Shown: positions 54,204 to 62,934, counted from the first letter of the stretch. The stretch is DNA of 64,000 nucleotides from Oleiagrimonas sp963817755 (GCA_963817755.1 CAWFPB010000003.1:310001-374000), one strand, 5' to 3'. Made by a program: numbers and translations. Notes: a model not told the origin generated them from the sequence alone.

Positions 54204-57200
54204 ATGAGCACGCCCGCCAAGCACATCCCCGCGAGCGCCGCCCAGGCCGACGAGACCCCGCTGCGCTTCGTCACCGCCGCCAGCCTGTTCGACGGCCACG
54301 ACGCTGCCATCAACATCATGCGCCGCATCATCCAGGCGCAGGGCGCGGAGGTGATCCACCTGGGCCACAACCGCTCGGTGGAGGACGTGGTGCGCGCCGC
54401 GCTGCAGGAGGACGCCGACGCCATCGCCATGTCGTCCTACCAGGGCGGGCACGTGGAGTACTTCAAGTACATGGTGGACATGCTGAAAGAACACGGTGCC
54501 GAGCACATCCGCGTGTTCGGCGGCGGCGGCGGCACCATCACGCCGGAGGAAATCGCCGAGCTGCAGGACTACGGCGTCGAGCGCATCTATCACCCCAACG
54601 ATGGCATGCATCTGGGGCTGACGGCGATGATCGAGGACGTCATGCGCCGCACGCGGGCGGCGCGGGACTCGCGACGCGGGACCAGGGCACGTCGGACGCA
54701 GCACGCCACGCCGAACGTCGACAGACGAGATCAGCATCGGCGCCATGATGAGCGCCATCGAGAACGGCGCGCTGGCCGAGGCCGAGGCCTCGCGCCTGCG
54801 CAAGGAATGGCAGATCGGCCGGCCAGCACACCCCGGTGCTGGGCCTGACCGGCACCGGCGGCGCCGGCAAGTCCTCGGTGGTCGACGAACTGCTGCTGCG
54901 CTTCCTGCACGCCTTCCCCGAGATGCGCATCGCCGTGCTGGCGGTGGACCCCACGCGCCGGCGCTCCGGCGGCGCGCTGCTGGGCGACCGCATCCGCATG
55001 AACAGCCTGCGCAGCCACCGCGTATACATGCGCTCGATGGCCACGCGCCGCGCCCACGCGGCCACCAACACGGTGCTGACCGACTGCATCGCGTTCCTGA
55101 AGTCCCAGGCCTACGACCTGGTCATCGTCGAGACCGCCGGCATCGGCCAGTCCGACTCGGAGATCGTCGACCTGGTCGACTTCCCCATGTACGTGATGAC
55201 CTCGGACTACGGCGCGGCCAGCCAGCTGGAGAAGATCGACATGATCGACTTCGCCGAGCTGATCGTGCTCAACAAGTTCGACCGCCGCGGCGCCGAGGAC
55301 GCGCTGCGCGACGTGCGCAAGCAGTGGAAGCGCAACCGCACCGCAGTTCAACCTGACCGACGAGCAGGTGCCGGTCTACCCGACCATCGCCAGCCAGTTC
55401 AACGATCCGGGCGTGACCTGGATGTTCACCCAGCTGTGCCGCCTGCTGCGCGAGAAGCTCAGGCGGGATTCGGGCATCGGCTCGCGAACCACTGCGACTT
55501 CGATCCGGACCTGGACACCGCCATCAAGGAGCCGCGCGCCACGGTGCTGATCCCCGGCCAGCGCGTCCGGTACCTGGCCGAGATCGCCGAGCAGGGCCGG
55601 GGCATCAACGACGCCATCGACCGCCAGGCCGAGGCCGCCTCCAAGGCCCAGCGCATGCACCACGCGCTGGCCGAGCTGGGCGATCCCGCGCTGCCCGAGG
55701 AATTCGCCCTGTACGCGCCCGAGCACGTCGGCCCCAACGCCGGCGCGCACATGCACCGCGACAGCGACGCCGAGCCGTCCTACTGGGAAACCGAGAACGG
55801 CGAGAAGGGCAGCGTCGACCGCAGCCTGCTGCTGCTGCGCCAGCGCTACAACGAGGCGGTCAAGGACCTGTCCAGCGAGGCCGTGGACCTGCTGCGCGCC
55901 TGGCCGGCGCGCGCCAAGTCGGTCACCGACGAGGTCAACGAATACCAGGTCCGCGACAAGACCATCCGCGTGGAGAACTACCGCGAGTCGCTCAGCCACC
56001 AGAAGATCCCCAAGGTGGCCCCGCCCAAGTACCGCGACTGGGGCGACACCCTGCGCTTCCTGATGCGCGAGAACCTGCCCGGTTCCTACCCCTACACCGG
56101 CGGCGTGTACCCGTACCGCCGCACCGGCGAGGACCCCATCCGCATGTTCGCCGGCGAGGGCACGCCCGAGCGCACCAACCGCCGCTTCCACTACCTGTCG
56201 GTGGGCCAGCCCGCCGCGCGCCTGTCCACCGCGTTCGACTCGGTCACCCTGTACGGCGAGGACCCGGCCGAGCGCCCGGACATCTACGGCAAGATCGGCA
56301 ACTCCGGCGTGTCCATCGCCACGCTGGACGACATGAAGAAGCTGTACTCCGGCTTCGACCTGTCCGCGCCCACCACCTCCGTGTCCATGACCATCAACGG
56401 CCCCGCGCCGATGATCCTGGCCATGTTCATGAACACCGCCATCGACCAGAACGTGGAGAAGTACCTGCGCGAGGACCCCAAGCGCTGGGAAGCCGCGCGC
56501 AACAAGGTCAATGAAATCTACGGCGACCACCGTCCGCACTACGCCGGCGACCTGCCGGACGGCAACGAGGGCCTGGGGCTGGGCCTGCTGGGCGTGTCCG
56601 GCGACGAAGTCGTCGACGCCGAGACCTACGCCAAGATCAAGGAAGACACCCTCAAGGTGGTGCGCGGCACCGTGCAGGCCGACATCCTCAAGGAGGACCA
56701 GGCGCAGAACACCTGCATCTTCAGCACCGAATTCGCCCTGCGCATGATGGGCGACATCCAGCAGTACTTCGTCGACCACGGCGTGCGCAACTTCTACTCG
56801 GTGTCGATCTCCGGCTACCACATCGCCGAAGCCGGCGCGAACCCGATCAGCCAGCTGGCCTTCACCCTGTCCAACGGCTTCACCATCGTCGAGTACTACC
56901 TGGCGCGCGGCATGGACATCGACAGCTTCGCGCCCAACCTGAGCTTCTTCTTCTCCAACGGCATGGACCCGGAGTACACGGTCATCGGCCGCGTCGCCCG
57001 CCGCATCTGGGCCCGCGCCATGCGCGAGCGCTACGGCGCCAACAAGCGCAGCCAGATGCTCAAGTACCACATCCAGACCTCCGGCCGCTCACTGCACGCC
57101 CAGGAGATCCAGTTCAACGACATCCGCACCACGCTGCAGGCCCTGTACGCGCTGTTCGACAACTGCAACTCCCTGCACACCAACGCCTACGACGAGGCCA

Positions 57201-57768
57201 TCACCACGCCGACCGAGGAAAGCGTGCGGCGTGCGGTGGCGATCCAGATGATCATCAACAAGGAGCTGGGGCTGAACTTCAACGAGAACCCGTGGCAGGG
57301 CGTCATTCATCATCGACGAGCTGACGGATCTGGTGGAAGAGGCGGTGTACAAGGAGTTCGAGGCGATCAGCGAGCGTGGGGGCGTGCTGGGGGCGATGGA
57401 CACCATGTACCAGCGTGGCAAGATTCAGGAAGAATCAATGTATTACGAGCACAAGAAGCATGATGGCTCGTTGCCGTTGATTGGCGTCAACACCTTCCTG
57501 CCGAAGGAGCATGCGGGGGAGGTGGCGACCGAGATTGAGTTGATTCGGTCGACGCCTGCCGAAAAGGCGCAGCAGATCGAGAACGTTAAGCGGTATGGTG
57601 AGGCGCGGAATCCGCTACGGGCGGAGAGTCTGGCGAGGTTGCAGAAGGCGGCTCGGGAGCGGAAGAATGTGTTTGAGGAGTTGATGGAGGCTGTTAAGTT
57701 CAACTCGCTTGGGGCAGATTTCTCATGCGCTTTATGAGGTGGGTGGGGAGTATCGTAGGAATATGTGA
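54204..57768 (+). pseudogene. icmF: Fused isobutyryl-CoA mutase, interrupted by six frame changes
   Basis: Encodes the adenosylcobalamin-dependent mutase that interconverts isobutyryl-CoA and n-butyryl-CoA, fused with its G-protein chaperone. In order: B12-binding domain (FDGHDAAINIMRRII), MeaB-like GTPase (P-loop GTGGAGKSSVVDELL), then the mutase barrel with YPYRRTGEDPIRMFAGEG and ERTNRRFHYLS, and a C-terminal part ending LYEVGGEYRRNM. The reading frame changes near 54650-54700, 54825, 55342, 55470, 57302 and 57711. Five changes look like one extra base and one (55470) the reverse. All pieces keep normal high-GC coding sequence and family residues, so decay is very recent or the indels are sequencing errors. 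Codon use turns less GC-rich in the last 300 bases. Confidence 0.85.
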
Positions 57769-57816
57769 TGTAAGTCTCTGGGATATATTGACTCATTAAA
57801 GGGTTTGGGGGCTGGA

Positions 57817-59400
57817 ATGAGTATAAGAATCGATGGAACACCAGAAAAACGTCTATTTCTTTCGATTATTAGTGACTATGATTTAAAAACGAGTTTATGT
57901 GAACTTGTAGACAATGCAATTGATCAATGGATAGGGAATGGAAAGGTAGATGATTTAATTATAGAAATTGTATTAGATTCAGACCGACAGCTTATATTAG
58001 TGTCTGATAATTCTGGTGGAGTTCGCGAGGAACAATTGAGGCTACTCGTAGCGCCGGGAGCGAGTGGTCTAAAGCAAGCCGAAAACCATATTGGTATTTT
58101 TGGAGTTGGGGGAAAGCGCGCAGGAATAGCGCTTGGCGAACGAGTAGAAATACGCACTCGTTATAAAAGTGAAGCTACATATCAAATTGCTATTGATTCA
58201 GACTGGCTGAGTTCAGATAGCTGGGAAATTGATGCTGAAAAGGTTAATAATATTTCGCCTGGGTGCACAGTAGTTGACATATCTAAATTACGTCAATCAT
58301 TCAACAGCGATGACATAAAAAATATATCTATACATCTATCTGAAACATATGCAAATTTTTTAAGCGATAAATGCAGAATCAAAGTAAATAGTGAATATCT
58401 AGAACCAAAAATTCAAGGAAAATGGTCATACCCGCCTGGGTACGAGCCTAAACGCGCAGTATTTAATTTAGATGAAATGTCAGAACGTGGTGATGTTGGC
58501 ATCGAGATTGTTGTTGGCCTCATAGCCGATCGTGATCCTGAAAGTGAAAATTATGGAGTAGATTTTTACTGCAATGATAGATTAATAGTAAAAAATTTAC
58601 GTACACGGGATGTTGGATATTATGTTTATGGTGAGGCTGGCGTTCCTCATCCAGATGCGTCACTTTGTAGGGCAATTGTTAAAATCACTGGTATGCCGAA
58701 TTTAATGCCTTGGACTAGCAACAAGAGTGGTATTAATTTCAGCCATCCTGTATTTCTTGCTATTAGGAAAAATCTCATAGAATTAGTATCATACTACAGT
58801 TCACTATCTAGAAGACTTAAAGACACATGGCAAAAAAGTGTATTTGCATACGAAATTGGAAATGTGGATGAATTAAGACATGTAGATTTACAATCTAATA
58901 TCAAATTAGTATTGCCTGAGCTGCCCAGAGTCAGAAAGCCTGCGCGCATTAAGTTATTAAAGAAAAATAACACAAATATATTGAAAAAAAAGCCGTGGAC
59001 AATAGGTCTTATCGAGTCGCTCGGTGTGGTAGATATTGTCCTATCTCAAAACCTTGAAACTAAAAATCGAGTGGCATTGATACTTTTAGATAGTAACTTT
59101 GAAATTGCTCTTAAAGAATATATTGTAAGTAGGACGGATAAATTTCGTCCCGATAAATATAATGACACAAAAATTGCTGAGATATTTAAATCTAGACATA
59201 AGGTAATCACTGAGGTTACAGCTCACGTAAAATTTTCGAAAACATTGCTAAGGAAAGTTTCGCACTACTATCAGTTAAGAAATAAATTGGTTCATGAGCG
59301 CGCTACAGTAGGTATTACTGATGCTCAAATTGCCGATTATCAAGCTTTAGTTGAAAAAGTTCTTAGCACATTATTTGGTTTGAAATTAAAAGAAAATTAG
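57817..59400 (+). CDS. GHKL-fold ATPase with C-terminal HEPN-type motif
   Basis: Unnamed protein of 527 residues. The N-terminal GHKL (HSP90/MutL/MORC-type) ATPase has the N-box CELVDNAIDQW (Glu29, Asn33), Asp64 in SDNSGGV, and the ATP-lid GIFGVGGKRAGIALG (93-107). An S5-like domain follows, with NKSGINFSHP in the place of the family's catalytic Lys. At the C-terminus YQLRNKLVHERATVG holds R488-N-x3-H493, the RxxxxH core of HEPN RNases, inside a helical end. No membrane helix. The ATG at 57817 follows a GGGGGCTGG site; a TTG at 57805 is possible. It is AT-rich unlike everything upstream, hence probably acquired. ATP-controlled RNA cleavage in anti-phage defence is my inference. Confidence 0.8.
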   Translation: MSIRIDGTPEKRLFLSIISDYDLKTSLCELVDNAIDQWIGNGKVDDLIIEIVLDSDRQLILVSDNSGGVREEQLRLLVAPGASGLKQAENHIGIFGVGGKRAGIALGERVEIRTRYKSEATYQIAIDSDWLSSDSWEIDAEKVNNISPGCTVVDISKLRQSFNSDDIKNISIHLSETYANFLSDKCRIKVNSEYLEPKIQGKWSYPPGYEPKRAVFNLDEMSERGDVGIEIVVGLIADRDPESENYGVDFYCNDRLIVKNLRTRDVGYYVYGEAGVPHPDASLCRAIVKITGMPNLMPWTSNKSGINFSHPVFLAIRKNLIELVSYYSSLSRRLKDTWQKSVFAYEIGNVDELRHVDLQSNIKLVLPELPRVRKPARIKLLKKNNTNILKKKPWTIGLIESLGVVDIVLSQNLETKNRVALILLDSNFEIALKEYIVSRTDKFRPDKYNDTKIAEIFKSRHKVITEVTAHVKFSKTLLRKVSHYYQLRNKLVHERATVGITDAQIADYQALVEKVLSTLFGLKLKEN

Positions 59401-59795
59401 TAAAACAGTAAATATACGGTGTCATAGTAAGAAAACAGGGGTAAGAGTGCACCTTTTGGGCCCTTGGAAATCAATGGGGTCAGATTCGTTGGTTTCTATA
59501 GTATGTGTTTAGCAAGGTTTTAAAATTCAATGGGGTCAGAGTCATTGGTTCGTGGCAGGACTAAAAAGGGGACGGATGTAGTTAATTCGCACCAAAAAGG
59601 CGACGGGGGTAATTAAGTCTTCTAATCCTGCCTGTTGATGCGCCGCGGTCTTCCGCGCGGTCTGGATGCGGCCGGTCAGCCGAGTGCCTTTTTAAAAAAA
59701 GGTGACTAAACAGGGTTTAGAGTGCACTTTTACGTGATTAGGTAGGATGAAAAGTCTACTCTAACCCCTGTTTCGTGGGGGGATTGGAGGAATAA
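59401..59795. repeat. Intergenic repeats between the two HEPN genes
   Basis: These 395 bases hold no gene. Present are: an AAACAGGGGTAAGAGTGCAC copy at 59433-59457; two AATGGGGTCAGA copies (59473, 59529); two GGGGACGG/GGCGACGG-type units (59563, 59594); a RAYT-tail scrap (59622-59692); and a 24-bp imperfect inverted repeat (21 of 24 paired), AAACAGGGTTTAGAGTGCAC at 59708-59731 against its complement at 59750-59773. The second arm of that repeat ends 12 bases before the GGAGG site of the next gene. Confidence 0.85.
59622..59692 (-). pseudogene. Possible RAYT transposase C-terminal remnant
   Basis: On the minus strand this stretch reads ASRPRGRPRRINRQD followed by a stop, like the basic GRPR-type tail of REP-associated tyrosine transposases. 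It is interrupted upstream and far too short to be functional. The match rests on the basic tail only, so the call is tentative; the better-preserved remnant at 61323-61469 supports it. Confidence 0.35.
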
Positions 59796-60758
59796 ATGCC
59801 CGAGCAAGAACATCCCATGTGCCGGAATGCGCTCAATGCGATTCAGGTGGGCGTTGAGGATTTTAATGACGGTTCGCCAGCTCGCATAGCCTCGGCAGTA
59901 CGCAACCTGACCTCTGGGATACTTCTCCTTTGCAAGGAAAAGCTACGCCGTTTATCTCCTGAAGATGAGATTCTGATTTGGAAGAATCTCAAGCCGACCC
60001 TGGACGGCGATGGTGTGGTCTTTATTGAAAAGACTGGTCATACGACAGTTGATGTGCGAGATATCGTAGAACGCTTCAAAAGTTGCGACGTCGAGTGTGA
60101 TACCAAGCTTCTTCAACGAGTGGCAGATGTACGAAACAAGGTGGAACACCACTATGTAGAGGATCAGGCACAGATTCGAGGTGCATTTGCAGATGGAGTG
60201 CGGTTTGTATCTCAGTTCATGCCTGAGCACTTGGGAATTAATCCAAGGGATGCGCTGGGCGCAGGAGTGTGGGAGAAGCTAGTTGAGTTGAAGGAAATTG
60301 AAGACGCTCTTCGTGCTGAATGCCGCCGTAGCTACGAAGGAATGAAGTGGCCTCCGCTCTTGCAAGAAGCTGTCGAGAACATAGGCTGTCCTGAGTGCGG
60401 ATCGCCCCTGATTAAGCAGGCGGATGCCGCTAACACGAATGCGTTTACTGCGGAGTGGGAGTGTACCGCTTGTGGTCATGCGGAAGATGCTCAAGGTTGG
60501 GTTGGCAATGTTGTTCCGGAGCACTATGCAGCTGAGTGTTTTATCGCAGCCAAAGATGGGGATCGGCAGCCCATAGACACTTGCCCAGAATGTGGTGAGG
60601 AGGCTTTTGTTTATGAAATACTTCAGTGCTTGGCGTGTGGTTTTGAGTTCGAAGGTGGTGAGTGCGCTGTTTGCAGCGAGCCGCTCGGTTTAGAAGATTA
60701 CGGTGAGATGCTTTGCTCTTATCACAGATATGTGATGGAAAAGGAACGGGATCGGTAA
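59796..60758 (+). CDS. HEPN-motif protein with C-terminal zinc ribbons
   Basis: Unnamed cytoplasmic protein of 320 residues. The helical N-terminal half (about 8-145) contains VADVRNKVEHHYVED with R113-N-x3-H118, the RxxxxH core of HEPN RNases. The C-terminal half carries paired cysteines: C198/C201 with C223/C226 (CPECGSP, CTACGHA), C263/C266 with C278/C281 (CPECGEE, CLACGFE), and C290/C293 with C307/H310. This looks like two or three zinc ribbons that could bind nucleic acid. A strong GGAGG site lies six bases before the ATG. The repeats on both sides (59708 and 60764) are related. RNase activity is inferred from one motif only; it could be a HEPN binding domain. Confidence 0.75.
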   Translation: MPEQEHPMCRNALNAIQVGVEDFNDGSPARIASAVRNLTSGILLLCKEKLRRLSPEDEILIWKNLKPTLDGDGVVFIEKTGHTTVDVRDIVERFKSCDVECDTKLLQRVADVRNKVEHHYVEDQAQIRGAFADGVRFVSQFMPEHLGINPRDALGAGVWEKLVELKEIEDALRAECRRSYEGMKWPPLLQEAVENIGCPECGSPLIKQADAANTNAFTAEWECTACGHAEDAQGWVGNVVPEHYAAECFIAAKDGDRQPIDTCPECGEEAFVYEILQCLACGFEFEGGECAVCSEPLGLEDYGEMLCSYHRYVMEKERDR

Positions 60759-61019
60759 AACAAAAACAGGGGTCAGAGTGCGCTTTTTAAGTAAAAGGTG
60801 ACGGAGGGGATTAAATCGGCATAATCCCCTCCGTCACCTTATCCTGTCCCTTGTGAAGATGCCTATCATCCTATCGCCAAGTGTCTACCTGACTAAAAAA
60901 GGTGTCAGGGACAATTTATGGCGGGAACTAACGGGGTCAGAGCCCCTTACAGTCGTTTGAATCTATGTCCAATTAAATGCAGTCACGGTCATTAATTTGT
61001 ATCTCCGGTAGATCCGCCA
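60759..61019. repeat. Intergenic repeats downstream of the zinc-ribbon gene
   Basis: These 261 bases have an AAACAGGGGTCAGAGTGCGC copy (60764-60788), the 19-bp hairpin at 60795-60840, a GGTGTCAGGGACAATTT unit (60901-60917), a GGGGTCAGAGCCCC unit (60933-60946), and CTTACAGTCGTTTGAATC, which resembles the end of the RAYT remnant at 61325-61344. No gene seen. Confidence 0.85.
60795..60840. repeat. Perfect 19-bp inverted repeat
   Basis: AAGGTGACGGAGGGGATTA at 60795-60813 pairs completely with 60822-60840 across an 8-base loop. The arm sequence is related to the GGCGACGGGGGTAATTA unit at 59597. It lacks a T run, so a terminator role is secondary; more likely an RAYT-type substrate hairpin. Confidence 0.9.
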
Positions 61020-61229
61020 ATGTCGCAACAAAACTTTACTTTTCTGGCGATTACCGTGCTTTTAGTATGGAATCTGTTCCATGGGTTACGAACTGGAAAT
61101 ATCTTCCTTGGGAATCTTCTTCATAACAAAACTAGAGATCCTGTATTTTTCTGGATCGATGTAGTCATATCGGCTGCGCTGGGTTTCGGATCGCTTTATT
61201 TCCTTGTGGTCGGAATGATGCATTCTTGA
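61020..61229 (+). CDS. Small two-helix membrane protein
   Basis: Predicted 69-residue inner-membrane protein, not recognised. Two hydrophobic helices (FTFLAITVLLVWNLFHGL at about 6-23 and DVVISAALGFGSLYFLVVGM at about 47-66) are joined by a short polar loop (RTGNIFLGNLLHNKTRDP). Base composition is AT-rich as in its neighbours. It is bracketed by the same repeat pair on both sides (GGTGTCAGGGACAATTT then a GGGTCxGAGxCCC unit, at 60901/60933 and 61234/61268). The ribosome site is weak, so expression is uncertain, but the regular helix pattern supports a real gene. Confidence 0.5.
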   Translation: MSQQNFTFLAITVLLVWNLFHGLRTGNIFLGNLLHNKTRDPVFFWIDVVISAALGFGSLYFLVVGMMHS

Positions 61230-61883
61230 AAAAGGTGTCAGGGACAATTTTCTAAAAATCAGCAAATAGGGTCGGAGTCCCTTAGTAGTCGCCAAGAATT
61301 CGAGGGAAAAACGGTTCCAGGTTCACTTACAGCCGTTTGAATCGGTCTCATGATTGGTTGACCGCTTGCGTGGCCGGTGAGCGGGACGGATACCGGCGAA
61401 ACGCTGGGTCTTAGCTTCGACCATAGCCTGGAAGTCACTTCGGCCCAGGGCGCGTTGTTGCTGCAGGTAGAACTAACGGGGTCAGAGCCCCTTAGAAAAT
61501 AACGGGCTCAGAGCCCCTTAAATACTTGACCCTTTTGTTGATCTGGCCTCGAGATCCGCCGGTGCTGTCGCGTGAAAGAGCGATCCCGTGCCAAAGCTAA
61601 CTGGGTCAGAGCCCTTTATTTGTTCGATCATGGCCTGGGCCTGCCCGGCTTCGACGGATGCCCTTCATGAGTCCATGTTGATATCATCGGCGCAAGGTGT
61701 CAGGGAAGCGCTTGCATCATGCATACGGGATCATCAGCGCCCGAACTGTACGTGATCCGGCCGGAAAAGGTGTCGGGGACAATTTCGGTCCGGTAACGTG
61801 GGGGGTGCAGCATGAAATGACATATGTCGTACATGCCGTAAATTATCAGTTAACTCAAATACAAAACAGGGTTGGTTATAACA
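61230..61883. repeat. Repeat-rich region with transposase scraps
   Basis: The 654 bases hold no intact gene. GGTGTCAGGGACAATTT-type units lie at 61234, 61696 (partial) and 61768; GGGGTCAGAGCCCC-type units lie at 61268, 61475, 61503 and 61601. The RAYT remnant lies between. An open stretch at 61697-61894 consists partly of these repeats and is not considered a gene. Confidence 0.85.
61323..61469 (-). pseudogene. RAYT (REP-associated tyrosine transposase) C-terminal remnant
   Basis: The minus strand encodes YLQQQRALGRSDFQAMVEAK, then TQRFAGIRPAHRPRKRSTNH and a stop codon. This matches the end of RAYT proteins, with the QRALG..F...VEA helix and the basic PRKR tail. Upstream the frame runs straight into a GGGGTCAGAGCCCC unit and stops, so the catalytic HUH and Tyr parts are gone. 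It explains why REP-like hairpins crowd this region. Confidence 0.65.
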
Positions 61884-62645
61884 ATGGCCAGTAGTTTCAT
61901 GAAAATGAGGATTCTTTTCCTCAGTATACTTTGTGTCCTTGGAGCCGCCTCCCAGGTGGCGGGGTGTAGTGAAGTGAAGATTGGCAACTGGAAAGGTGAC
62001 GCACGAGCGGTTTTTGGAGATTCGAAAGTGTCGGCGCTAGCTGAGGCTGGGTGCAGCGGGGACACGAAAAAAATGGAGCGGTTGGCTAAACAAGGGGTCG
62101 ATGTGAATGCCACGAGTAAAGATGGAGGGTCAGTGCTCCTATGGGTAATGTATTGTAGAAATCATGACGGATTCGAGAAGCTTCTCGATTTGGGTGCTAA
62201 TCCAAATTACAAGTACAATGGAGAGGACTCTGTAACGTTTATTGCTGCCGGGGCAGACTCTCCGGAATGGCTATCTATGGTTCTTGCGCACGGTGGAGAT
62301 CCAAGCATATGGGGAAGTGGACCCAGAAGTGCGTTGATGGTTGCAGAGCAATATCGCCGTAGAGACAATATTAAATTATTACTAGATCACGGCGCTGACG
62401 TTAATGCTCATCGTTATGGTCTTGGAACCATAGCTGATTATCTAGTGATGGACGGTGAGTTTGGTTCACTAATTAATGTGATCAAGCATGGTTATAATCA
62501 CAATTTAACAATATTGGCGCGTGAAATAACTATGAAAAAAACTGATGAAGGCTCTATTGAGTCGGTGCAGAAAAAGCAAATTCTTGAAATGCTCGATAAG
62601 CTAGGAGTAAAGTTTCCTTTACCACCGCTTCCAATGAAGCATTAA
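61884..62645 (+). CDS. Ankyrin-repeat lipoprotein
   Basis: Exported protein of 253 residues with a leader (MKMRILFLSILCVLGAASQV) ending in a lipobox-like VAGC, so probably membrane anchored in the periplasm. Three to four ankyrin repeats follow: MERLAKQGVDVNATSKDGGS, FEKLLDLGANPNYKYNGED, SMVLAHGGDPSIWGSGPRSA and IKLLLDHGADVNAHRYG. The rest is helical. Several ATGs are usable (61884, 61899, 61905). AT-rich and isolated among repeats. Periplasmic ankyrin proteins serve as immunity proteins for secreted effectors in some bacteria, but no effector gene is nearby in the window. Confidence 0.8.
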   Translation: MASSFMKMRILFLSILCVLGAASQVAGCSEVKIGNWKGDARAVFGDSKVSALAEAGCSGDTKKMERLAKQGVDVNATSKDGGSVLLWVMYCRNHDGFEKLLDLGANPNYKYNGEDSVTFIAAGADSPEWLSMVLAHGGDPSIWGSGPRSALMVAEQYRRRDNIKLLLDHGADVNAHRYGLGTIADYLVMDGEFGSLINVIKHGYNHNLTILAREITMKKTDEGSIESVQKKQILEMLDKLGVKFPLPPLPMKH

Positions 62646-62744
62646 TGACACAAAAAATAAAATTAAAATCGAACCGTACTAAGTAAAAAAATTCTAATAA
62701 ATGTAAAAATGTTAACACGAAATAAGGATTCTGGTTTGGGAAAT

Positions 62745-62881
62745 AAGGGGTCACCATTTCGCCGCCCTCGTCAATAGAACCATAAGCGCCCGTCTCCCCG
62801 CTGCCGGGGAGATCGGTTCCCGCCCCCAAAAAGGGGACGCCATTTCGCCGCCCCCGTCAATAGAACCATAAGTGCCCGTCT
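62745..62881 (+). repeat. 51-bp direct repeat before the IS element
   Basis: Two copies (62745-62795 and 62831-62881), differing at four positions, share CCATTTCGCCGCC and GTCAATAGAACCATAAG. Between them is a hairpin (TCTCCCCG...CGGGGAGA). The second copy ends at the likely start of the IS3-type element. The 267-bp gap 62646-62912 holds no gene. Confidence 0.85.
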
Positions 62882-62934
62882 ATAGGAGAACGCAAAAGTA
62901 GAGCTTTCTGGCATGGTTACCGACCAGGAGGTTC

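Noticed and set aside
59401..61883. Integron-type attC sites between cassettes
   Set aside because: The repeats bracket genes and form hairpins, but they lack the GTTRRRY/RYYYAAC core pair and no integron integrase is in the window.
61697..61894. Possible 65-residue gene
   Set aside because: It crosses two GGTGTCAGGGACA-type repeats, has no ribosome site and runs into the start of the ankyrin gene.
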